From NCBI GenBank assembly GCA_902802825.1, contig CADCNV010000007.1:1-47471 (forward strand): a stretch of 47,471 nt of DNA, in the 5' to 3' direction. Below, piece by piece: positions 1 to 6,605 of the stretch. Below the pieces are notes generated by a model. The model ran no database searches. It had not been told where the DNA came from and saw only the letters and a program-made list of their open reading frames with translations. How positions within the stretch are numbered: position 1 is the stretch's first letter; each line of letters opens with the position of its first letter. Made by a program: the position numbers and the translations under genes. This DNA is from an uncultured bacterium. Its GTDB lineage: Bacteria > Cyanobacteriota > Vampirovibrionia > Gastranaerophilales > Gastranaerophilaceae.

Positions 1-25
1 CTATTCTTTCTGATAATCTTGTCAT
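1..25 (-). CDS. Start of an unidentified leftward gene (partial)
   Basis: An ATG on the minus strand at 25-23 opens a frame reading MTRLSERI to the window edge. On that strand a GGAG lies 9 nt upstream of the ATG, which is good ribosome binding site spacing. Only eight codons are visible, so no function can be given. It would be divergent from pheT. Confidence 0.45.
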
Positions 26-116
26 TTAATATCGCTCCAATTTTTTTCATTATACAAAAATTCTTACAAAAACTCAAATAAATTGCACATATAAAGAATC
101 GTAAAGAATTGTAGAA

Positions 117-141
117 TTGTAGGTTGGGTGAAACCCAACAA
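117..141. repeat. GTTGGG palindromic repeat, copy 1
   Basis: GTTGGGT and ACCCAAC arms (124-130 region and 133-139) with a very short loop, preceded by TTGTAG and followed by an A run. It belongs to the dispersed family also seen near 3160, 37186, 37218, 37358, 37907, 39826, 41147 and inside nadB. Confidence 0.7.
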
Positions 142-148
142 AAAAAAG

Positions 149-174
149 TAAGTCGGCATAGTAATGCCGACTTA
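149..174. repeat. Perfect 11-bp hairpin with TCGGCA arms
   Basis: The arms TAAGTCGGCAT (149-159) and ATGCCGACTTA (164-174) are perfectly complementary around a 4-nt loop. On the minus strand it is followed by a T run (147-141), so it could terminate leftward transcription, but no leftward gene lies to its right before pheT. A degenerate relative is at 2937-2955. Confidence 0.6.
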
Positions 175-186
175 TTAAATTGATTT

Positions 187-287
187 GTCATTGTGAGCGA
201 ATGCAATGAGCGTAACAATCTCATAATTCAACGTTGTGCGGAATTAAATAATGGGATTATTACGTCGCTGCCACTCTTCATAATGAC
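187..287. repeat. GTCATT...AATGAC element, copy 1 (101 bp)
   Basis: Begins GTCATTGTGAGCG and ends CTTCATAATGAC, giving imperfect terminal inverted repeats. The interior is AT-rich without an ORF. Related elements lie at 5183-5226 and 37248-37352. The gene-free stretch 26-404 therefore holds copy 1 of the GTTGGG palindrome, a strong hairpin, this element and the pheT promoter. Confidence 0.6.
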
Positions 288-339
288 ATGTTTATGGCAA
301 AATCATAAGTTGGGTATTTTTGCCTGACATAAGATTATA

Positions 340-368
340 TTTACATTGTTTTGGTTTTGTAATACTAT
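340..368 (+). promoter_or_regulatory. Predicted sigma70 promoter of pheT
   Basis: TTTACA at 340-345, a 17-nt spacer and TACTAT at 363-368, which lies 36 nt before the pheT ATG. GAGGG follows at about 392-396 as the ribosome binding site. Confidence 0.55.
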
Positions 369-404
369 CAAAATGTATTTAAGAGAAAAACGAGGGATTA
401 TATA

Positions 405-2885
405 ATGCAAATATCATTGAACTGGCTGAATGAATTAGTTGATTTATCGGATAAAGAACCGTCACAAATTGCGCATGAGCTTACTATGAGTGGTTTGGAA
501 GTAGAAGCGGTAGAGGATTTAAAACCGTCTTTTACGGATATAAAGACAGTAAAAATAGAAAAAATTGATAATCATCCCAATTCAGATCATTTGCATTTGG
601 TTACAGTAAATACCGGAACAGGTGTTAAAACTGTTGTTTGCGGAGCTCAAAATATAAAAGAAGGTCAGATTGTTCCTTATGCAAGTGTCGGTTCAAAAGT
701 TTTGGACAGAAAAACAGGAGAACAGTTTGAGCTTACGCCTGCCGTAATTCGTGGCGTAGAATCTCAGGGAATGTTGTGTTCTGCTGATGAATTAGGAGTT
801 TCTGACAGAAATTATCAGGATGAAGACGGTATTTTGGTTTTAAACAGAATTTTTCCAGAAGTTCAGATTGGTGTTGATGTAAAAGATGTTTTAGGTTTTG
901 AAAAAGATACAATAATTGATGTTGCACCGACCGCAAACAGAGGAGATCAGATGTCTGTTATCGGGGTTGCAAGAGAATTGAGCGCATTATTTGACAGACC
1001 GCTGAAATTTAATCCGATAGAATGTACAAAAGATTTGACAACAGACAAATTTAAAGTTGAAATCATTGATAAAGATGTCTGCAAATATTATTCAGTTGGA
1101 CTTTTGAAGAATGTAAAAATTAAAAAATCACCGGAATGGATGCAAAAACGACTTATTGCATCAGGCATGCGTCCAATAAATAACGTTGTAGATATTACAA
1201 ATTATGTAATGCTGGAATACGGATGTCCGCTGCATGCATTTGACGGGGATAAACTAGACGGATATTTGTGCGTAAGACGTGCACAAGATGGCGAAAAAAT
1301 AATAACATTAGACAGTGTAGAAAGAGAATTGACTCATGACAGTGTGTTAATTGCAACAAAAGATAAAGGTGTTTGTCTGGCAGGTGTATTTGGAGGTGAA
1401 AATTCAGAGATTGATGATAATACAACATCAATGGTGTTAGAAGCAGCATATTTTACTCCTGTTTCAAACAGAAAATCAGCCCGCAGTGTCGGCTATCGCA
1501 GCGAAGCAAGTGCAAGATTTGAAAGAGGAATCGATATAGAAGCAGTTAAGCCGGCTTTGATGCGTGCAATGCAGCTTTTGGTTGAATATGCGAATGCAGA
1601 AGTAACAGGTGTTGTTGAAGATGGTGAAAATAAGCTTCCTCCAATAGATATAACATTACGTTATGCTCAGATAAAAAGAATTTTAGGATGTGAAATTCAA
1701 CCCGAAAAATGTATAAACATTTTGGAAAAATTAGGTTTTGAAAAATTGGGCGGAAACGAACTTGCTGCAAAATTTGCCGTTCCGAGCTTCAGAGCAGGTG
1801 ATGTAACAAGAGAAATAGATTTAATAGAAGAAATTGCAAGAATAAACGGTTATGACAAGATTTCACCGTCATTACCAAATAAAACAGAATTACCTGAAAT
1901 TTCATTAGAAGAAAAAGTTATATCAAAAGTTCGTGAAGTAATGCAATGTGCCGGCTTAAACGAAATTCAGACAAGTTCATTGATAGGTAAATCATTATTA
2001 GATAAATTTAAAATGACTTATGATGATGAAAACGCAGTAAAAGTCGCAAATCCGGCAAGTGAAGAATTTTCGATGTTAAGACAAAATCTTGCAGTAAGCG
2101 TTTTAAATTGTATGAAAACCAATTTTGATAACGGACAAAAGACATTTTGGGCTTATGAAATCGGCAAAACATATATAAAAGTTGGTGAGGCCGACGAAAA
2201 AAATACCGGCGTGAAAGAAACAAGAGTGTTAGAAGGTATTTTAACGGGTGAAGTTCAAAACTCCAAATGGGAAGTCAAAACAGAAACGGGATTTTACTAT
2301 GTAAAAGGAATTATTGAAAATCTGTTTAATGAACTGGAAGTATCAAGAAGAATTAAATTTGAATCACTTGATAAAACCGAATTAGCAAAAACGCATAACG
2401 TACTACATCCATACAGAACCGGTGTAATAATGCTTTTAGGTAAAAAACCGACTCCTATCGGATATTTTGGTCAGTTACATCCGACAGTTGAAGACAAACT
2501 GAAATTAAACCAAAAAGCATATTTGTTTAAGGTTGATTTGAATGAATTAATTGGTGCAGTAAAAGAAACTGTTCCGAGATTTAAACATATTCCTCAGTTC
2601 CCTGAAGTTCGCAGAGATATTGCATTTATCATAAATGAAGATGTGACTTGTGAAGATATACAAAAAGTCATTAAGGGTTCGGTAAAACAAAATATATTTA
2701 AAGGTTCGGAAATTTTTGATATTTATCAGGGTGAACATGTTGAAGACGGGTTTAAATCCGTTGCGTTCAGAATAAAAATGCAGGATGAAACAGCAACATT
2801 GACTGATGAAATTATTGAACAGCAAATGCAGTCCGTTCGTGAAAAACTTCAAAAAACTTATGCTCAAATAAGTTTCAGAGAGTAA
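405..2885 (+). CDS. pheT: Phenylalanine--tRNA ligase beta subunit
   Basis: The beta chain of the heterotetrameric phenylalanyl-tRNA synthetase, which charges tRNA-Phe in the cytoplasm together with PheS. At 826 aa it has the full bacterial length. The N-terminus MQISLNWLNELVDL is typical. An EMAP-type OB-fold tRNA-binding domain covers about residues 40-150 (HPNSDHLHLVTVN, VVCGAQNI), the B3/B4 editing domain about 225-385 (MRPINNVVDITNYVM), B5 about 405-475, a catalytic-like core follows, and a ferredoxin-fold anticodon-binding domain closes the protein (FPEVRRDIAFII near 735). GAGGG ahead of the ATG supports the start. No pheS is adjacent, so the two subunits are encoded apart here. Identification is very secure. 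Confidence 0.97.
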   Translation: MQISLNWLNELVDLSDKEPSQIAHELTMSGLEVEAVEDLKPSFTDIKTVKIEKIDNHPNSDHLHLVTVNTGTGVKTVVCGAQNIKEGQIVPYASVGSKVLDRKTGEQFELTPAVIRGVESQGMLCSADELGVSDRNYQDEDGILVLNRIFPEVQIGVDVKDVLGFEKDTIIDVAPTANRGDQMSVIGVARELSALFDRPLKFNPIECTKDLTTDKFKVEIIDKDVCKYYSVGLLKNVKIKKSPEWMQKRLIASGMRPINNVVDITNYVMLEYGCPLHAFDGDKLDGYLCVRRAQDGEKIITLDSVERELTHDSVLIATKDKGVCLAGVFGGENSEIDDNTTSMVLEAAYFTPVSNRKSARSVGYRSEASARFERGIDIEAVKPALMRAMQLLVEYANAEVTGVVEDGENKLPPIDITLRYAQIKRILGCEIQPEKCINILEKLGFEKLGGNELAAKFAVPSFRAGDVTREIDLIEEIARINGYDKISPSLPNKTELPEISLEEKVISKVREVMQCAGLNEIQTSSLIGKSLLDKFKMTYDDENAVKVANPASEEFSMLRQNLAVSVLNCMKTNFDNGQKTFWAYEIGKTYIKVGEADEKNTGVKETRVLEGILTGEVQNSKWEVKTETGFYYVKGIIENLFNELEVSRRIKFESLDKTELAKTHNVLHPYRTGVIMLLGKKPTPIGYFGQLHPTVEDKLKLNQKAYLFKVDLNELIGAVKETVPRFKHIPQFPEVRRDIAFIINEDVTCEDIQKVIKGSVKQNIFKGSEIFDIYQGEHVEDGFKSVAFRIKMQDETATLTDEIIEQQMQSVREKLQKTYAQISFRE

Positions 2886-2936
2886 TTTTTACATGGTTTA
2901 AAAAGGCGATAGAATTAGGATTGGTATAGTAAGCAG

Positions 2937-2981
2937 GTCGGCATTTATATCCGACATTAGTTTCCTCCCCAAAGCGGGAGG
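2937..2981. repeat. Two adjacent hairpins after pheT
   Basis: GTCGG/CCGAC arms at 2937-2955 are followed by CCTCCC/GGGAGG arms at 2964-2981 ending in GGTACGAA. The second matches the GGGAGGG repeat that flanks the DUF559 gene at 11.5-11.9 kb. The pair may end pheT transcription, but there is no T run. Confidence 0.55.
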
Positions 2982-3050
2982 GTACGAACAGTATATGTAA
3001 CAAATTGTAAACACGAATTTAAACGGCTCAAACTCAAGTATAATCGCTAT

Positions 3051-3070
3051 ATGATATGATATGATATGAT
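3051..3070. repeat. ATGAT pentanucleotide tandem repeat (4 units)
   Basis: Four exact copies of ATGAT lie just downstream of a TATAAT (3039-3044) and 135 nt before the ORF at 3205. The gene-free stretch 2886-3204 holds the two hairpins, this tract and a GTTGGG palindrome; I see no gene in it. Confidence 0.7.
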
Positions 3071-3159
3071 GTGGTGGGGCGGGGCAATCCTTTTGGCTTG
3101 AATGTTTTTATAAATGTACAGGGGAAAACGTTTTTCGAGGATTAAGTACATTTAAGAAA

Positions 3160-3186
3160 TTGTAAGTTGGGTTTACAACCCAAAAA
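3160..3186. repeat. GTTGGG palindromic repeat, copy 2
   Basis: TTGTAAGTTGGGT and ACAACCCAA arms end 18 nt before the start of the gene at 3205, so this copy would lie in its 5' leader. Confidence 0.65.
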
Positions 3187-3204
3187 TTCAGAAAGGGAAA
3201 AATT

Positions 3205-3666
3205 ATGGGATTAGTATCTAAAGTCGGATTGAAAATGGGACAAAAATTATTGAATTGTTTTAAATCTTCTCGTTCTATTGGAGAACCAATAAATATTGGA
3301 GAATTGTTGAAAGATGCTTCGCGAGTAAAAGTTGGTCTTTTTGACAAAAAAGAAATAAGTGCTATTACTTCAAAATCATCTAAGAAACCTTATGAACCTC
3401 TTGCAAATATGTTGTTAAAACCTTTAGTTGAAAGATTCAGAATAGCAAGAGAATTTTTAAAACATGGTCATAATCCATCTGAAATGGTTTCAAAATCAGA
3501 AGTAGAAAAATTATTGGCAGAAAAACTTAAAAATGCTACAGAGATAAAATTACCTGTATATAAAAAGAAAATTGTAAATAAAGAGTTGGAAAATGTAACG
3601 TTTATAAAATCGCAAATAGAAGAAGATATAAATGCGGGAAAAGAAATGTTAAAAATTCTTGTGTAA
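3205..3666 (+). CDS. Uncharacterised 153-aa basic protein
   Basis: I do not recognise this protein. The start MGLVSKVGLKMG follows AAAGGGAAAAATT, a reasonable ribosome binding site. The sequence is Lys-rich and soluble-looking. The first 15 residues could form an amphipathic helix, but there is no clear signal peptide or membrane segment. Two Lys/Glu-rich helical stretches occupy about residues 90-115 and 125-150. It is a single gene between pheT and a convergent neighbour. A short-period tandem repeat and a GTTGGG palindrome lie in its leader. Codon use looks like its neighbours, so it is probably a real lineage-specific gene. Confidence 0.6.
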   Translation: MGLVSKVGLKMGQKLLNCFKSSRSIGEPINIGELLKDASRVKVGLFDKKEISAITSKSSKKPYEPLANMLLKPLVERFRIAREFLKHGHNPSEMVSKSEVEKLLAEKLKNATEIKLPVYKKKIVNKELENVTFIKSQIEEDINAGKEMLKILV

Positions 3667-3692
3667 ATTTTAAAACGAAAATCGCATAAACG

Positions 3693-3725
3693 TAAGATGG
3701 GTAAAGCGAAAGCATGCCCATCTTT
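3693..3725. terminator. Bidirectional hairpin between convergent genes
   Basis: AAGATGGG (3694-3701) pairs with CCCATCTT (3717-3724), and an inner GCGAAAGC forms a GNRA-like mini-hairpin. It separates two convergent genes. It also resembles the GTTGGG repeat family in arm sequence, so it may be a repeat reused as a terminator. Confidence 0.55.
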
Positions 3726-3727
3726 AA

Positions 3728-4615
3728 TTAATCTTCAAACTTTAATTCCAGCTGTTTTGGTTCTTTGTGAATAAATGTCGGTTTCGGTTCGGTTTTTGGG
3801 GGCTGATTTATTGCCTGAGGGGTGTCAATTTTAGGGTATAAAACTTTGTCTATATCATTAAAATGAACTCTCCTTTTGAGAATTGTATTTAAATGGTATT
3901 CAATGGTTTTTTTGATTTCTTCAAGCATACCTCTTGATTGTTTAAAACGTATAAAATTCGGGTTGACAGGTGCAAGTGTACGTTTTGTATAATTTGTGTG
4001 AAATTCAAAATCATCAAGCTCAAATCTTTCGACTCCGGATTTTTTACCGAGAGGTTTGAATATTGCTTTAAGCATAATTTCTTTATTTGTCGGGGAATGA
4101 AGCAGTACATTGTCGTGTTGTACAAAATCTAATGCATTATTTTTCACGGCTTTTGAAAGAGCTTTTACATATTGATTGTGTGCATCACCCTGTGTCCAAA
4201 GAGAATCCGATTTGGCAAGCCCGATTTGTTTAAATCCTTTGAGATTTTCGATAATGGAAACATCCGCGCCGGTTGCAATGTAGCCAAGATTATTTCTGCG
4301 GTAAACAGAGCGAACAACATTGAATTTTGCATAATCGTCATCAATTTCTCTTAATTTTGCGGCCATTTCTTTATGTTTCGTGGTTTCCGGCTGTGTTTTT
4401 TCAACTTTGCGCGGAAGCCCGTATAAGCTGCGCAAATTGTTGTAATAATCATCATTGAGCCATCCGACAATTTTTGCATTAAGTTTTTTGTATAGCTTAT
4501 TATTTTCTGACGGATTAATAAATTTTACAACACCATCAGCATCTTTGGTGCAGATGCTTACTCTGAAAGAATGACCGAATGATGTATTGTTATTATTTAT
4601 GGATGAAATTTGCAT
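3728..4615 (-). CDS. FG-motif hypothetical protein (295 aa)
   Basis: I do not recognise a known domain. I chose the ATG at 4615 because AAAGGA lies 8 nt upstream of it; an upstream in-frame ATG at 4642 lacks such a site. The mature start MQISSINNNNTSFGHSFRV carries an Asn-rich stretch ending in Phe-Gly, shared in style with the proteins at 9050 and 36402. The body is hydrophilic and the last 40 residues are Pro/Lys-rich (about 255-290) ending in QLELKFED. No signal peptide or membrane segment is visible. It is monocistronic and divergent from acpP. The role is unknown; it may be a lineage-specific protein of a family defined by the N-terminal motif. Confidence 0.7.
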   Translation of the reverse strand: MQISSINNNNTSFGHSFRVSICTKDADGVVKFINPSENNKLYKKLNAKIVGWLNDDYYNNLRSLYGLPRKVEKTQPETTKHKEMAAKLREIDDDYAKFNVVRSVYRRNNLGYIATGADVSIIENLKGFKQIGLAKSDSLWTQGDAHNQYVKALSKAVKNNALDFVQHDNVLLHSPTNKEIMLKAIFKPLGKKSGVERFELDDFEFHTNYTKRTLAPVNPNFIRFKQSRGMLEEIKKTIEYHLNTILKRRVHFNDIDKVLYPKIDTPQAINQPPKTEPKPTFIHKEPKQLELKFED

Positions 4616-4668
4616 GAGATTGTTTCCTTTTTGTAGTGGCAAAATCCAATTTGTGTATTTAATATAAT

Positions 4669-4704
4669 CTTAGTGCCCTAGTGCCCTAGTATTCTAGTGC
4701 CCTT
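4669..4704. repeat. CTTAGTGCC period-8 repeat, copy 1
   Basis: Tandem units of CTTAGTGC/CCTAGTGC/CCTAGTAT/TCTAGTGC type lie 54 nt upstream of the leftward FG-motif gene. Copies of the same family occur at 22621, 39899, 41111, 41192 and 43653. Confidence 0.7.
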
Positions 4705-4782
4705 ATATAATACCCAAACAAAACTTTTTTTGCTCAAATTTATAAAGTTTTATAACAAAATATTTCACAATTTGTAAAATTC

Positions 4783-4810
4783 TTGCAAAAAAAAATTGTT
4801 CACATATAAT
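4783..4810 (+). promoter_or_regulatory. Predicted promoter of acpP
   Basis: TTGCAA at 4783-4788, a 16-nt spacer and a consensus TATAAT at 4805-4810, 61 nt before the acpP ATG. A strong promoter is expected for an abundant protein. Confidence 0.7.
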
Positions 4811-4871
4811 TATTGAAGAGAAGTATTTAATAGTAATACATTTTTATTACAAAAAAAGAGGAAAGAAAAAC

Positions 4872-5108
4872 ATGAGTACATTAGACACAGTTAAAAAAGT
4901 TGTAGTAGATCAATTAAGTGTAGATGAAAAATTAGTTACACCTGAAGCACGTTTTACAGATGATTTAGGTGCTGATTCATTAGACACAGTTGAATTAGTT
5001 ATGGCTTTAGAAGAAGAATTCAAATGCGAAATCCCTGATGAAGACGCAGAAAAAATTCAAACAGTTCAAGATGCTGTAGCATATATCGACAGCAAATTGT
5101 CTCACTAA
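4872..5108 (+). CDS. acpP: Acyl carrier protein
   Basis: Carries growing acyl chains as thioesters on a 4'-phosphopantetheine arm during type II fatty acid synthesis in the cytoplasm. The 78-aa length, acidic character and the motif [18 protein letters not shown] are diagnostic; the Ser of DSL (about residue 37) is the phosphopantetheine site. GAGGAAAG precedes the ATG with good spacing. fabF follows in the same orientation 158 nt downstream, the usual acpP-fabF pairing. The fabD and fabG genes that often precede acpP are not adjacent: a fabG lies about 5.5 kb away. Identification is secure. Confidence 0.97.
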   Translation: MSTLDTVKKVVVDQLSVDEKLVTPEARFTDDLGADSLDTVELVMALEEEFKCEIPDEDAEKIQTVQDAVAYIDSKLSH

Positions 5109-5182
5109 TTTGAGTTTTAAAATTGAATTTTATAAATATGGGAGTGGGACACTTACGTTTCGCTCCCGTATTGTTTGTAAAG

Positions 5183-5226
5183 GTCATTCTGAGCAGGATT
5201 CTTCGGGCGGTTGCCCTCTGAATGAC
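5183..5226. repeat. GTCATT...AATGAC element, copy 2 (44 bp)
   Basis: Begins GTCATTCTGAGC and ends CTCTGAATGAC, so it is a short palindromic version of the elements at 187-287 and 37248-37352. It lies between acpP and fabF. Confidence 0.55.
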
Positions 5227-5266
5227 AGGTATAAAGCGAAGAATCTTTTAATAAGGAAAATATAAA

Positions 5267-6520
5267 ATGGAAAAAAGAAGAGTAGTTATAACCGGTTTAG
5301 GAGCAGTTACCCCATGTGGTATCGGTGTTAATAATTTCTGGAAATCAATGCTTGAAGGCAAAAGCGGTGTTTCTTTAACCGAAAGAGTTAATACGGATAA
5401 ACAGACAGTGAAAATTTCTGCTGAAATTAAAGATAAAGATTTTAACCCTGAGGATTATCTTGATCCGAAAGAAGCAAAAAGAATGGACAGATATACTCAG
5501 TTTGCAATGGTTGCGGCTGATGAAGCAATTGCAGATGCCGGACTTGATGATGCCGGATATGATCCGTACAGAATCGGCGTAATTGTAAGTTCTGCTGCAG
5601 GCGGGTTCAAAACATTTGAAACAAACCACCTTGCGATGCTTGAAAAAGGACCTACAAAGGCATCACCTTTCACAGTTCCTATGTTGATCGTTGATATCGG
5701 TTCAGGAAGAATTTCTATTAAGCATGGTTATAAAGGATTAAATAAGGTTGTTTGTTCTGCTTGTGCAACGGGAACACATTCTGTTGGCGATGCATTCCGT
5801 TCAATTCAGTATGGAGATGCTGATGCTGTTGTCGCAGGCGGTTGTGAGGCAACTATTACAACATTAGGTATCGGTGCATTTACGGCATGCCGCGCATTAT
5901 CAAAGAGAAATGATGAGCCGGAAAAGGCCTCACGTCCTTATGATAAGGATCGTGACGGTTTCATTATGGGCGAAGGTGCTGCAGTTCTTATTCTTGAAGA
6001 ATATGAACATGCAAAAGCCCGTGGTGCAAAAATGTATGCAGAAATTGTAGGTTATGGTCAAACAGCAGATGCTTATGATATTGTTGCTCCTGATCCGGAA
6101 GGTAAAGGTGCATTGAAGTCAATGGAATTTGCTTTGAAAGATGCCGGTCTGAAACCTGAAGATATTCAATATATAAATCCGCACGGAACAAGTACAGGGT
6201 TGGGTGATATGGCTGAATCAAAAGCTATTGAGCAAATATTCGGCGATAAAGAACAAAATCCAAACTTGCTTGTTTCTTCAACAAAGAGTATGCATGGTCA
6301 CATGCTTGGAGCAACAGGTGCTATCGAAGCTTTGGTTTGTGCCAAAGTTATAAATGAAGGTAAAGTTCCTCCTACAATAAATCTTGATAATCAGGATGAA
6401 CACGTTGCAAATCTTGATTATGTACCTCATAAAATGAGAGAAAAGAAAGTTCATGCGGCCTTATCAAATTCATTCGGATTTGGGGGACACAATACTACTT
6501 TGGTTTTCAAAGAAGTATAG
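5267..6520 (+). CDS. fabF: Beta-ketoacyl-ACP synthase II
   Basis: Condenses malonyl-ACP with acyl-ACP to elongate fatty acids. The 417-aa length and the N-terminus RRVVITGLGAVTPCG are typical of KAS II. The thiolase-fold catalytic triad is visible: Cys in VCSACATGTHS (about residue 165), His in NPHGTSTGLGD (about 305) and His in SMHGHMLGATGAIEAL (about 343). The glycine-rich C-terminal SNSFGFGGHNTTLVF is intact. AAGGAAAATATAAA precedes the ATG. It lies after acpP and is closed by a strong terminator at 6543. FabB/KAS I is a less likely label given the acpP linkage and length. Confidence 0.96.
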   Translation: MEKRRVVITGLGAVTPCGIGVNNFWKSMLEGKSGVSLTERVNTDKQTVKISAEIKDKDFNPEDYLDPKEAKRMDRYTQFAMVAADEAIADAGLDDAGYDPYRIGVIVSSAAGGFKTFETNHLAMLEKGPTKASPFTVPMLIVDIGSGRISIKHGYKGLNKVVCSACATGTHSVGDAFRSIQYGDADAVVAGGCEATITTLGIGAFTACRALSKRNDEPEKASRPYDKDRDGFIMGEGAAVLILEEYEHAKARGAKMYAEIVGYGQTADAYDIVAPDPEGKGALKSMEFALKDAGLKPEDIQYINPHGTSTGLGDMAESKAIEQIFGDKEQNPNLLVSSTKSMHGHMLGATGAIEALVCAKVINEGKVPPTINLDNQDEHVANLDYVPHKMREKKVHAALSNSFGFGGHNTTLVFKEV

Positions 6521-6542
6521 TTAATTATTATTCCAAATTTAA

Positions 6543-6570
6543 AAAAGCCCTGCAAGTTTGCAGGGCTTTT
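6543..6570. terminator. Bidirectional intrinsic terminator
   Basis: AAAAGCCCTGCAA and TTGCAGGGCTTTT form a perfect 13-bp stem with a 2-nt centre and U-rich tails on both strands. It lies between convergent fabF and the GGDEF/HD-GYP gene. Confidence 0.9.
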
Positions 6571-6605
6571 ATTTTATAAGTTTTTTGAAAATTTAATTAT
6601 TAAAA

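Noticed and set aside
1195-1449. Antisense ORFs inside pheT and other long genes (for example also 6956-7150 and 42763-43095)
   Set aside because: They lie opposite strongly conserved coding frames, have unnatural Leu/His/Gln-rich composition and lack ribosome binding sites.
3728-3760. QLELKF near the C-terminus of the FG-motif protein as a sliding-clamp binding motif
   Set aside because: Short and partly matching the consensus; there is no DNA-metabolism context, so it is not supported.
4669-4704. Possible CRISPR array from the regularly spaced repeats
   Set aside because: The period is 8 nt without spacers, and no cas genes are present.
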